Source of the DNA: Caenispirillum bisanense
Lineage (GTDB): Bacteria > Pseudomonadota > Alphaproteobacteria > Rhodospirillales > UBA2165
Reading direction: 5' to 3'
NCBI GenBank assembly: GCA_945877815.1
Contig: CAMDWJ010000009.1
Span: 1 to 64,000 of the forward strand
Length of the DNA: 64,000 nt
Positions 1 through 8,129 of this stretch are shown one piece after another. The position numbers and the translations under genes were made by a program. Each line of letters starts with the position of its first letter. Within the stretch, counting starts at the first letter, position 1. The notes under the pieces were generated by a model. The model saw only the letters and a list, made by a program, of their open reading frames with translations. It was not told where the DNA came from and made no database searches.

Positions 1-2
1 AC

Positions 3-377
3 GGTAATGCCCAATGCTGGGGCGGCAACCGTCAGGAGCCGGACAAGTGCAAAGCAGCCTCGATGGTGATTATCCAGGCCGACCGGATCGTGAGCACCGA
101 GGAGATCGCGAAGGACGCGTCCAAGACGACCGTTCCGGGTCCCTGGGTCGATTACGTGGTGCATGCGCCGTTCGCAGCACATCCGACCTTTTCGTCCGGT
201 TCCTACGCGGTCGACGAGAAGCATCTGCGCCTGTACCTCGAGATGTGCAAGGAAGGGAAGGTCCAGGAATATCTCGACAAGTTTGTCTACGGTCCGAAGG
301 ACCATTGGGAATATCTCGAACTGGTCGGCGGCATGAAGCGCATGACCGAGCTTCAGACCATGCTGTCAGTCAATTAA
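3..377 (+). CDS. CoA-transferase family alpha subunit (IpdA/GctA-like), 5' truncated by window edge
   Basis: The reading frame is open from the first bases of the window, so about 124 C-terminal residues are present and the start lies upstream. It stops at TAA 375-377. The residues (GNAQCWGGN near the edge, a WVDYVVHAPFAAHPT stretch, and YGPKDHWEYLELVGG near the end) resemble the alpha subunit of class I CoA-transferases, especially the IpdA branch. IpdA with IpdB acts on a CoA thioester in the last steps of steroid ring degradation. The beta subunit follows after 12 bases, which supports a heterodimer encoded in one operon. An internal ATG at 63 is not the start, because homologous-looking sequence precedes it. 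Family assignment is good; the substrate is inferred. Confidence 0.8.
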   Translation, partial: GNAQCWGGNRQEPDKCKAASMVIIQADRIVSTEEIAKDASKTTVPGPWVDYVVHAPFAAHPTFSSGSYAVDEKHLRLYLEMCKEGKVQEYLDKFVYGPKDHWEYLELVGGMKRMTELQTMLSVN

Positions 378-389
378 GGGAGCGCCAAA

Positions 390-1235
390 ATGGCATCTAC
401 TCAAGCCAATCCGGGAACCGACCGCTACTCGATGGCGGAATTGATGACGGTCTGCATGGCGCGGGCATTGTCGGGCGAGGAAGAAAAGCGCGGCGGTGGC
501 GGCGCCAACTCCGTCATTCCGTTGGCGGCCGGGCGCCTTGCTCAGCTGACCACCGCGCCGAACCTGTGGCTGACCACCGGCGGCGCCGGCTCGATCAACG
601 GCAAGTTCGACCGCCTGCCGATCGGCACGTGGGATCCGCGCTGCGATATCGGCGCGGAATGCAAAAGCTATATGATGGACGTAGTGGACAACGCCATCAA
701 AGGCCGCAAGCAGGGACGGCGGATGAATTTCGCCTCGATCGCAGGCCTCGGCGGCATGCAGATCGACAAGCATGGCAATTCCAACATGATCGGCATCGGA
801 TCGCACCCGAAGCTCAAGGTGCGCGGCCCCGGTACGGTCGGCACCATCTGGCTCGGTTCTGGCCCGACCTCGAACTACACCGAGCATCACTCCAAGCGCA
901 TTTTCGTCGAGAAAGTCGCCTATCGTTCAGGCGCCGGCTGGATGGAAGGCGGCAACAGCCGCCACGAGACGTTGGATGGCCGCGACGGGCCTGGCTATTG
1001 CTGGTCGCCGATCTGCGTGTGCGATTACACGGAAGACGAACATCGCATGCGTTTGGTCTCGGTCCACCCCGGCTATACGGTGGACGATGTGATCCAGAAT
1101 ACCGGCTTCGAATTGGTGATCGAGGGCGATGTACCGCAGACCACGCCGCCCACGGATTGGGAGCTGCAGGTTCTGCGCACTCAGGTCGACAAGGACGGGC
1201 GGCTCAAGAAGCGCCGGGTGACAGTCGGCGAATAA
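390..1235 (+). CDS. CoA-transferase family beta subunit (IpdB/GctB-like)
   Basis: 281 residues, with an AAGGGAG ribosome site just before the ATG. It is the partner of the alpha subunit immediately upstream. The order of elements (APNLWLTTGGAGSING near residues 50-65, then SIAGLGGMQIDKHGNSNM, then VSVHPGYTVDDV toward the end) follows the beta subunit of class I CoA-transferases. At the place where transferases carry the catalytic glutamate (an E-x-G motif after the PDLVL-like strand) this protein reads TTGGAG, so no glutamate is visible. IpdB proteins are known to lack it and, with IpdA, act as a ring-opening hydrolase rather than a transferase. I therefore favour an IpdAB-like enzyme, but alignment by eye is approximate. 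Confidence 0.78.
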   Translation: MASTQANPGTDRYSMAELMTVCMARALSGEEEKRGGGGANSVIPLAAGRLAQLTTAPNLWLTTGGAGSINGKFDRLPIGTWDPRCDIGAECKSYMMDVVDNAIKGRKQGRRMNFASIAGLGGMQIDKHGNSNMIGIGSHPKLKVRGPGTVGTIWLGSGPTSNYTEHHSKRIFVEKVAYRSGAGWMEGGNSRHETLDGRDGPGYCWSPICVCDYTEDEHRMRLVSVHPGYTVDDVIQNTGFELVIEGDVPQTTPPTDWELQVLRTQVDKDGRLKKRRVTVGE

Positions 1236-1250
1236 CTGGGTATTTAATTC

Positions 1251-1278
1251 GGATGCTCCGGGCAGCGCCCGGGCATCC
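1251..1278. terminator. Hairpin after the CoA-transferase pair, possible terminator
   Basis: Arms GGATGCTCCGGGC and GCCCGGGCATCC pair with one bulged T around a short AG-containing loop. It sits 16 bases after the beta-subunit stop and 63 bases before the next gene. No T-run follows, so it is a weak or Rho-assisted terminator, or an mRNA-stabilising structure. Confidence 0.4.
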
Positions 1279-1340
1279 GAAAGGCGCCCACTAAACCGCG
1301 AATAATGGCCGGGCGACAACGCCTAAGTGGCAGGTAGGAC

Positions 1341-2900
1341 ATGCTCGTCGGTGACAGCCTCGCTCAGAACGTTCGGCTCCAGCCCGATCGCACGGCGATC
1401 ATTTTCGGCGATCAGCGTCGCAATTGGCGCGAGTTGAACGCCGGCGCCAATCGCGTCGCCAATGCCATGATCAAGCTCGGCGTTCGGGCCGGCGACCGCG
1501 TGGTTTATCCGCTCGAAAACGGAATCGAATTCGTCGAAATCTTTTTCGGACTCGCCAAGATCGGCGCGATCGGCGCGCCGGTGATGCCGAACCAGGTCGG
1601 CAATGAGATCGCGCACGTCATCGACGATCTCGAAGCGAAATATGTCATCGTCGGCGCGGGTGCCAAAGCGACCATTGCGGAGATCGCCGGGGCACGACGC
1701 AGCCTCGAAGATGTCATCGGCATCGGCGATCATTCCTTCGCCAGGGATTATGCGAAGCTGATGGCCGATTCCTCAGCCGAAGAACCCGATGGCCCGCACG
1801 ACTCCGATGCAGACCTCACCATAAAATATACGAGCGGCACAACGGGTACGCCCAAGGGATGCGCGAAGACGCATCGCCAAATCCTGTCCTGCGGCATGAT
1901 CAATCTATTCCATACGCCCTTCATCGATGGCGACGTGGCGTGCATCGCTGGGCCGATGGCGGCCGGCGCCAATCTGTCGATGTTGTCGCTCTACGTACTC
2001 GGTGGCGCGACGATCGTCATGCTGCCGAAATTTGATGCGACGCAGTTGCTGGAAGTGACCCAGCGGGAGCGTTTATCCATCGTTCATGCGAGCCAATCGA
2101 CCTTCACACGCTTCACCGGCCATCCCGATCTCGGGAAATACGATCTCTCCAGCGTACGCTATTATTCGGGTTCATCGCCGGTCGGTGGCAACGATGCAGG
2201 TATGGCCAATCTGCGCGCCAATGCGACCTTCAAAGGGAAATTCTTCTGCGCCTATGCCTCGACCGAGGCGGGTGGGCGCATCACCTATCTGCTGCCTAAC
2301 GATATCGACGGTGCGATGGCGCCGGGTGGGCGGCGCGAGATCGTCGAATCCGTCGGCCGCGCGGCACGCCTGTGCCGGGTCGAGGCGATGGACGAGAATA
2401 TGAAAATGGTGCCGAACGGCGAGATCGGCCTCATGGCGGTCAAGGCGCCGCAGGTATTCAAGGGCTATTGGAACAAGCCCGACGAGACCCGTGAGGTCTT
2501 CAAGGATGGCTGGTTCATCACCGGCGACCTTTTGAAGAAGGACGACGAAGGGTTCATCTATCTGTCCGGGCGCTCGCGCGATGTGGTTCGGACCGGCGGT
2601 ATGAATGTCTATCCGGCCGAGATCGAGCCGGTGTTCCGCTCGCACCCGAAGGTCAAGGAAGTCGCGGTCGTCGGCGTGCCGCATCCCGATTGGGGAGAAA
2701 TGGTGGTGGCGTGCGTCGTTCCGACGCCGGGCGCGACCATAGCCGAAGGCGAATTGATCGATTATGTCCGCGACCGTTTGGCGCCTTACAAGCGGCCGAA
2801 GCAGGTCAAGTTGCTCGACGCCCTGCCGGAAAACTTGATCGGCAAGGTGGTCAAACGCGAATTGCGCGATATGCTGATCGCGGAGAGCAATAAGTCTTAG
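1341..2900 (+). CDS. Acyl-CoA synthetase (AMP-forming), paralog 1
   Basis: 519 residues, ANL superfamily. It should adenylate a carboxylic acid with ATP and transfer it to CoA. Visible core motifs are the phosphate loop YTSGTTGTPKG at about residues 162-172, YASTEAGG at about 310, TGDL at about 396, the hinge and NVYPAEIEP region at about 420, and the catalytic lysine in LIGKVVKRE near residue 500. Length is normal for medium-chain or aromatic acid ligases. It lies in the same direction as the CoA-transferase pair and is clearly paralogous to the ligase at 3695, sharing the opening pattern ML(V/I)GD(S/A)LA and NxGANR(V/L)ANA. The acid substrate cannot be read from the sequence. Confidence 0.9.
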   Translation: MLVGDSLAQNVRLQPDRTAIIFGDQRRNWRELNAGANRVANAMIKLGVRAGDRVVYPLENGIEFVEIFFGLAKIGAIGAPVMPNQVGNEIAHVIDDLEAKYVIVGAGAKATIAEIAGARRSLEDVIGIGDHSFARDYAKLMADSSAEEPDGPHDSDADLTIKYTSGTTGTPKGCAKTHRQILSCGMINLFHTPFIDGDVACIAGPMAAGANLSMLSLYVLGGATIVMLPKFDATQLLEVTQRERLSIVHASQSTFTRFTGHPDLGKYDLSSVRYYSGSSPVGGNDAGMANLRANATFKGKFFCAYASTEAGGRITYLLPNDIDGAMAPGGRREIVESVGRAARLCRVEAMDENMKMVPNGEIGLMAVKAPQVFKGYWNKPDETREVFKDGWFITGDLLKKDDEGFIYLSGRSRDVVRTGGMNVYPAEIEPVFRSHPKVKEVAVVGVPHPDWGEMVVACVVPTPGATIAEGELIDYVRDRLAPYKRPKQVKLLDALPENLIGKVVKRELRDMLIAESNKS

Positions 2901-2907
2901 GCAAAGT

Positions 2908-2998
2908 CGTCATGCCCCGACTCGTGTCACACATTTTATGTGTGCCAAGCACACAGGGCATCCATCGATGGATCACCCGGACAAGCCGGGTGATGACG
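2908..2998. repeat. Composite palindromic intergenic repeat (REP-like)
   Basis: The element is bounded by CGTCAT (2908-2913) and ATGACG (2993-2998). Inside are a small hairpin CACACA-TTTTA-TGTGTG (2928-2944), the 14-base palindrome ATCCATCGATGGAT (2960-2973) and a perfect 9-base hairpin ATCACCCGG-ACAAG-CCGGGTGAT (2972-2994). This layout matches the short palindromic elements (gtcatgcccg...gggcatccatg...gatgac type) scattered between genes in many alphaproteobacterial genomes. It ends 18 bases before the flavin reductase start and opens a spurious upstream extension of that gene. Confidence 0.7.
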
Positions 2999-3015
2999 AG
3001 CAAGGGAATACAAAT

Positions 3016-3693
3016 ATGTTCTACGAACCCGGGCGCACGCCTCACAATCTGCCTTACGATCCGTTTAAATCGTGCGTCGTGCCGCGTCCGATCGGTTGGA
3101 TTTCGACGCTATCCGCCGACGGCGTGCCGAACCTCGCTCCCTTCAGCCAGTTCCAAATGCTGACGCCGCGCCCGCCCTTCGTGATGTTCGGCGCAAACCA
3201 GACGCATCACCCGCGTCGCAAGGATTCTGTGACCAATGCCGAGGCGACCGGAGAGTTCGTCTGTAATATGGCGACCTATGATCTGCGCGAAGCCGTAAAC
3301 CTGTCCTCCGCGCGTTCCGAACCCGATACCGACGAGTTCGAAGCGGCCGGTCTGACCAAGGCACCATCTCAACTGGTGAAACCATTTCGTGTCGCCGAGT
3401 CCAAGGTCCATATCGAGTGCAAATACCACATGACCGTCCGTCTGCCGGGAACGCCCGCGTCGGAATCGATGGACGTCGTGTTCGGCCAGGTGGTCGGCGT
3501 ACATATCGACGATAGCGTACTTACGGAAAACGGGCGCCTCGACGTGCTCAAGCTGCGCCCGCTGTCGCGCATCGGCTACATGGATTATACGAGCATCGAA
3601 AGCATCTTCGAAATGCTGCCGCCTGGCAATTCCGACGAGGTGCGCAAGCGGCTCGCCGGTAGTCATATAAAGACCCCTAAAGCGGCCGAATAA
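3016..3693 (+). CDS. Flavin reductase-like FMN-binding protein (DIM6/NTAB family)
   Basis: 225 residues from ATG 3016. An in-frame extension back to 2938 exists, but it is read from a palindromic repeat and lacks family sequence; an AGGGAA ribosome site precedes 3016. The N-terminal segment MFYEPGRTPHNLP, the CVVPRPIGWISTLSADG strand at about 17-33 and NLAPFSQFQM are typical of the split-barrel flavin reductase fold that binds FMN without covalent linkage. Members reduce flavin for a partner monooxygenase or act as small oxidoreductases. Its stop (3691-3693) is one base from the next ATG, so it is translationally close to the second acyl-CoA synthetase. Its substrate and any partner oxygenase are not evident here. 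Confidence 0.82.
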   Translation: MFYEPGRTPHNLPYDPFKSCVVPRPIGWISTLSADGVPNLAPFSQFQMLTPRPPFVMFGANQTHHPRRKDSVTNAEATGEFVCNMATYDLREAVNLSSARSEPDTDEFEAAGLTKAPSQLVKPFRVAESKVHIECKYHMTVRLPGTPASESMDVVFGQVVGVHIDDSVLTENGRLDVLKLRPLSRIGYMDYTSIESIFEMLPPGNSDEVRKRLAGSHIKTPKAAE

Positions 3694-3694
3694 C

Positions 3695-5293
3695 ATGTTG
3701 ATCGGCGACGCGCTCGCCTTCAACGCCCGCAACGACCCGACCGCGCCGGCGCTCGTCTTCGAGGATCGCAGCCTAGATTGGCGCGCGCTTAATGTCGGGG
3801 CCAATCGCCTCGCCAATGCACTGACCAAACTCGGCCTGCGCAGCGGCGATCGCGTCGTCTATGTCATGGACAATTGCGTCGAATTCCTCGAGGTCTTTTA
3901 CGGTCTTGCCAAGATGGGAGTGATCGGAGCGCCGGTCATGACCAGTTCGGTCGGACGCGAGATCGCCTATATCGCCCGCGATTTGGACGCCCGGCTACTG
4001 ATCTGCCAGGCCTCGGCGGCGGCCGCCGTTCAGGACGCTGCGCCCGACATGCCAAATGTCGCCGAGGTGATCGGCCTCGGCGAAGGCCATCCCTTCGGGC
4101 TCGACTACGAAACCCTGACTCGATCCGCGTCGGACGGTGAACCGGAGGTCGAACTTTCGCCCGATCACGATCTGACCGTTAAATATACAAGCGGCACGAC
4201 CGGCGAACCCAAGGGGTGTTTGCGTACCCATCGCCAGCTTCTGATGGCCAACGTCGGGAACCTGTTCGAGGTGGCCCATTTCCCGGCCGACAAATTCGCC
4301 ATCGCATCGCCCTTGGCGGCCGGCATCGGCCTGTCGCTGGTATCCATGCATATCCTTGCCGGACATCCCATCGTGATGCTGCGCAAGTTCGACGCAACTG
4401 CCGTGCTCGAAACCTATATGCGCGAGAAGATCACCATCGGGCATGCGAGTTTTACTATCTTCAAGCGGGTGACGTCGCATCCCGACCTCGACCAATTCGA
4501 TCTTTCCAGCCTGCGGCTGTTCAGCGGCACCGGTTCGACGGGTGGCGAGACGCGTGACGGGCTCTTGCGGCTGCGCCGCAACTCGACCTTTGCTGGGCGT
4601 TTTTATACGGGCTTCGGCGCGACCGAGGCGGGCGGGCGAATGACCTACCTGTTGCCCGACGATTGCGATGCGGCGCTGGCCGATCCGAACAAGACCCATC
4701 TGTTGGAATCGCTTGGACGCGAGGCGCGGCTGTGCACCGTCGCGGCCCTCGACGAGCAGATGAAGCGCGTACCCGACGGCGAGATTGGCATGATGGCGGT
4801 CAAAGCGCCGTGCGTGTTCAAGGGCTATTGGAACCGGCCGGCCGAAACCGCGATGGCTTTCCGCGACGGCTGGCTTATGACTGGCGATCTATTGCGCCGC
4901 GATGCCGAAGGATACCTCACTCTGGCGGGCCGCATGGCGGACATGATCAAAACAGGCGGCGTCAATGTCTATCCGGCGGAGATCGAGCCTGTCCTGATGG
5001 CGAGCGAGCACGTCGCTCACGCGGCCGTCGTGGGCCTTTCCGATCCGGAGTGGGGCGAAAAGGTCGTTGCCTGCGTGGTGCGCAAGCGTGATTGCACGGA
5101 GGCCGATATTCTCGAATACTGCCGCAGTCGATTGGCCCCCTATAAGAGGCCGAAGGAAATCGCATTCTTCGACAGCCTGCCGGAAACCGCGACGGGCAAG
5201 GTCGTCAAAAGCGAGCTCAAAAAAAACCTCCTGGCGCGACAGGCCGGACAGGAGGGATCAAACCCGAACCTGTTGAAGGGCGAGGCACAGTGA
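3695..5293 (+). CDS. Acyl-CoA synthetase (AMP-forming), paralog 2
   Basis: 532 residues, ANL superfamily, closely similar along its whole length to the ligase at 1341. Motifs include YTSGTTGEPKG at about 163-173, GFGATEAGG at about 307, TGDL near 395, NVYPAEIEP near 425 and the catalytic lysine in TATGKVVKSE near 505. The C-terminal tail of about 20 residues is extra relative to paralog 1. The two ligases flank the flavin reductase, which suggests a local duplication followed by specialisation on related acids. It overlaps the downstream transporter by four bases (GTGA), so the genes are translationally coupled. Confidence 0.9.
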   Translation: MLIGDALAFNARNDPTAPALVFEDRSLDWRALNVGANRLANALTKLGLRSGDRVVYVMDNCVEFLEVFYGLAKMGVIGAPVMTSSVGREIAYIARDLDARLLICQASAAAAVQDAAPDMPNVAEVIGLGEGHPFGLDYETLTRSASDGEPEVELSPDHDLTVKYTSGTTGEPKGCLRTHRQLLMANVGNLFEVAHFPADKFAIASPLAAGIGLSLVSMHILAGHPIVMLRKFDATAVLETYMREKITIGHASFTIFKRVTSHPDLDQFDLSSLRLFSGTGSTGGETRDGLLRLRRNSTFAGRFYTGFGATEAGGRMTYLLPDDCDAALADPNKTHLLESLGREARLCTVAALDEQMKRVPDGEIGMMAVKAPCVFKGYWNRPAETAMAFRDGWLMTGDLLRRDAEGYLTLAGRMADMIKTGGVNVYPAEIEPVLMASEHVAHAAVVGLSDPEWGEKVVACVVRKRDCTEADILEYCRSRLAPYKRPKEIAFFDSLPETATGKVVKSELKKNLLARQAGQEGSNPNLLKGEAQ

Positions 5294-6225
5294 ATTATCC
5301 GGGACAGGATCTCTCCCAAAGCCTTCGGGGTGTCCTGTTCATGCTCGCGTCGGCGGTCGCCTTTTCGGCCATGTCCGGCATCGTGCGCCATCTCGCCGGA
5401 TCGGGCGCGGTGCATGCCTTCGAGATAGCTTTTTTCCGCAATTTCTTCGGACTCTTGATGTTCGTGCCGGTGCTGTTGCGCGTGGGCATCGGTCCGCTCA
5501 AGACCGACAAGCTTGGCCTGCTTGGCATTCGCAGCGTATGCAATGGCATTTCCATGAGCCTATTCTTCCTGGGCCTTTCGATCATGCCGCTGGTCGAGGT
5601 GACGGCGCTTAATTTCACAATTCCTCTGTTCGTCACCTTGGGCGCGGTGATTTTCCTACGCGAGAAACTCGGCATTCCGCGTGCGCTCAGCCTCGTCGTC
5701 GGGTTCGCGGGTGCCTTGATCATCCTGAGGCCGGGCATCGAGATCATCAGTATTGGCGCGATCTATGTTCTGACCTCGGCTGCCATCTGGGCCATCGCGG
5801 TCATCGATATCAAAATACTGTCGCGCACGGAATCGAGCCTGACCATTACCATATACGGCGTTCTGTTCAACGCCATGATCACGCTCATCTTCGCGGTTTT
5901 CTTCTGGACCTGGCCGACGCCTGAGCAATTGATCTGGTTAGTGGCGGTCGGTATCTTTGGGACCATCGGCCATTTGCTTTTCGCGCAGGCATTGAAGCTC
6001 GCCGATGCCAGTCTCGTCTCGACCTTCGATTTCACCAAGCTGCTTTGGGCCTCCTTGATCGGTTACATCTTCTTCGTAGAGATTCCCGAAATCTGGACTT
6101 GGGTCGGCGGGTTTGTGATCTTCGCAGCGGCGACCTACATCACCGTCCAGGAAGGCCAAGCCAACCGAACGCGCACCAGAAACGAGAAGATCGCGGCAGA
6201 AATCGCGCCGCGGCCGGCTGAATAA
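5290..6225 (+). CDS. DMT-superfamily transporter, two EamA domains
   Basis: 311 residues starting at GTG 5290, which overlaps the previous stop codon. The protein shows about ten hydrophobic segments in two five-helix halves, each like EamA: VLFMLASAVAFSAMSG opens the first, and the second half opens near residue 155 with IGAIYVLTSAAIWAIAV. EamA proteins export or import small metabolites through the inner membrane. Its place inside the acyl-CoA ligase operon suggests handling of a substrate or by-product of that pathway, but direction and substrate are unknown. The charged tail after residue 290 is likely cytoplasmic. Confidence 0.85.
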   Translation: MNYPGQDLSQSLRGVLFMLASAVAFSAMSGIVRHLAGSGAVHAFEIAFFRNFFGLLMFVPVLLRVGIGPLKTDKLGLLGIRSVCNGISMSLFFLGLSIMPLVEVTALNFTIPLFVTLGAVIFLREKLGIPRALSLVVGFAGALIILRPGIEIISIGAIYVLTSAAIWAIAVIDIKILSRTESSLTITIYGVLFNAMITLIFAVFFWTWPTPEQLIWLVAVGIFGTIGHLLFAQALKLADASLVSTFDFTKLLWASLIGYIFFVEIPEIWTWVGGFVIFAAATYITVQEGQANRTRTRNEKIAAEIAPRPAE

Positions 6226-6233
6226 AATCCACG

Positions 6234-8051
6234 ATGCGCTTCGAGTCTCATCCGCCGATCCGCTCCATGGCCGACATCGAAGCCATCGAGTGTGTGCCTC
6301 TGGGCGAGGCCATCGATGTCTGGACGACCTACGACCTGATCGCCAAAAGTGTCGCCGCCTTCGCGGGCAAACCCGCGTTCCATTTCCTTAACCAGGGAAA
6401 CGCCGAGGAAAGCCCGTGTACGGTGAGCTATGCCGAAGTTGGGCAGCGCATGGTCCAAGCGGCCAATCTGTTCCGTCAATTGGGCGTGGGGCCGCGTGAT
6501 GTCGTGGCTTATCTCCTGCCCAACCTGCCGGAGACTATCTATACGGTCCTGGGCGGTTCGGTCGCCGGTGCGGTGACGCCGGTCAATTGGATGCTCGAGC
6601 CCGAACACATCGTCCATATACTCGACTCCGTCGGCGCCAAGGTGCTGGTCACCATCGGGCCGACGAAAGGTTATGAAATCTGGGACAAAGTGCAGGCGGT
6701 TCTGCCGCGCCTGGCGCGCAAGCCGAAGGTGCTGCGGCTGCGCTGCTTCAACAAGCTGATGGACCGCCAGCGCGGCGACGCGCTCGATTTCGCGCGCACG
6801 ATCTATCCGACCGACGTCGCTGCCTATCTGCATACCGGTGGGACAACCGGAAAGCCCAAGCTCGCGAAACTTACGCATGGCGGCATTGTCTATCATTGCT
6901 GGGCGAATGCCATCGCCAAGGGCCTCACACACAACGACACGGTCTTCGCGGGCGGTCCGCTCTATCATACCGGCGGCGTGATTCTCGATGTCTTCTCGAC
7001 CTACGGAATTGGGACGACCAGCGTGATCCTCACGCCGATGGGCTTCCGCAACCGCGCGGTCATCAAGAATTATTGGAAAATCGCCGAACGTTATGGTCTC
7101 ACCGTCCTCAATGGCGTGCCGACCGTGTTAGCGACACTCGTCAATAATGCCGACCACGAGACACGCCCAAAACTACGCCCTTATATGGGGACAGGTTCGG
7201 CACCTTTGCCGGTCGAAGTCGCGAAACAGGTCGAAACCACATTCGGCATACGGCCGCTTTCGACCTACGGCGCCACCGAATTCACCTGTCTCATTTCCTG
7301 TCCGCCGCGCGACGGCGATCCGAAATACGGCTCCTGCGGCCTGCCCTATGCCCATTCGCGGTTTCGCACCGTCATTTTGGACAATGATGGGATGTATGTG
7401 CGCGACTGCGCGGTCGACGAGATCGGGGCGATCATTCTCAAGGGGCCCGGGGTCATTCCGGGCTATGTCGATGCGGCCGACAATGCTCGGCTGTTCGTTG
7501 ATGGCAGCTGGCTGGTCAGCGGCGATCTCGGCCGTATCGATGCGGATGGCTATCTATGGATCACCGGGCGGTTGAAGGACGTCATCATTCGCGGCGGGCA
7601 TAATATCGATTCGCGCGTCATCGAGGAAACCCTGGTCGCCCATCCCGCCGTCGCCTTGGCGGCCGCCGTCGGCAAACCCGACGCCTATGCGGGCGAGTTG
7701 CCGGTTGCCTATGTGCAGTTGAAGCCGGGGACGACCGTAACGGCCGATGAGATCAAGGAGTTTGCCCGCCTGCATATTCCCGAACGCGCGGCAGCGCCCG
7801 TCGATGTGACGATTCTCGACGCGCTGCCACTGACGTCCATCGGCAAGATCTACAAGCCGCCCTTGAAACAGGATGCGGCCCGTCGCGCCTTCGTCGCCGC
7901 TCTTGGCTTTCGGGCGGTGCGTGTGAGCGTCGAAAACGATCCGCTGACGGGCAGCCGGGCCCGCATTGCCCTGGGGCAAGACTCCAACGAAGGAGAGGTG
8001 CGCGCGATCATGGGGCGATATACGATCGCGTTCGAAATCGATCCATTTTGA
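6234..8051 (+). CDS. Acyl-CoA synthetase (AMP-forming), fatty-acyl-CoA ligase type
   Basis: 605 residues, ANL superfamily, and only distantly related to the two ligases upstream. Motifs are HTGGTTGKPK at about 199-208, STYGATEF near 343, SGDLGRIDADGY near 427, the IRGGHNI turn where the C-terminal domain pivots, and the catalytic lysine in SIGKIYKP near 537. It starts 8 bases after the transporter stop, so it is the last gene of the operon. The C-terminus carries about 60 residues beyond the catalytic lysine, longer than usual. After it the sequence turns AT-rich and the operon ends. Confidence 0.88.
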   Translation: MRFESHPPIRSMADIEAIECVPLGEAIDVWTTYDLIAKSVAAFAGKPAFHFLNQGNAEESPCTVSYAEVGQRMVQAANLFRQLGVGPRDVVAYLLPNLPETIYTVLGGSVAGAVTPVNWMLEPEHIVHILDSVGAKVLVTIGPTKGYEIWDKVQAVLPRLARKPKVLRLRCFNKLMDRQRGDALDFARTIYPTDVAAYLHTGGTTGKPKLAKLTHGGIVYHCWANAIAKGLTHNDTVFAGGPLYHTGGVILDVFSTYGIGTTSVILTPMGFRNRAVIKNYWKIAERYGLTVLNGVPTVLATLVNNADHETRPKLRPYMGTGSAPLPVEVAKQVETTFGIRPLSTYGATEFTCLISCPPRDGDPKYGSCGLPYAHSRFRTVILDNDGMYVRDCAVDEIGAIILKGPGVIPGYVDAADNARLFVDGSWLVSGDLGRIDADGYLWITGRLKDVIIRGGHNIDSRVIEETLVAHPAVALAAAVGKPDAYAGELPVAYVQLKPGTTVTADEIKEFARLHIPERAAAPVDVTILDALPLTSIGKIYKPPLKQDAARRAFVAALGFRAVRVSVENDPLTGSRARIALGQDSNEGEVRAIMGRYTIAFEIDPF

Positions 8052-8129
8052 ATTTGGAAAATACAGACCTTTCTTGTTGAGCTGGCCTGGATAACATTGT
8101 TTGTTGTTACTTATCGATAATTTCGCTCT

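Noticed and set aside
14..1294. A 426-residue plus-strand frame across the CoA-transferase genes
   Set aside because: It is out of frame with both subunits, arginine-rich and low in hydrophobic pattern, with no family match.
2938..3015. Upstream extension of the flavin reductase
   Set aside because: The added residues come from a palindromic repeat, and ATG 3016 has a ribosome site and the family start.
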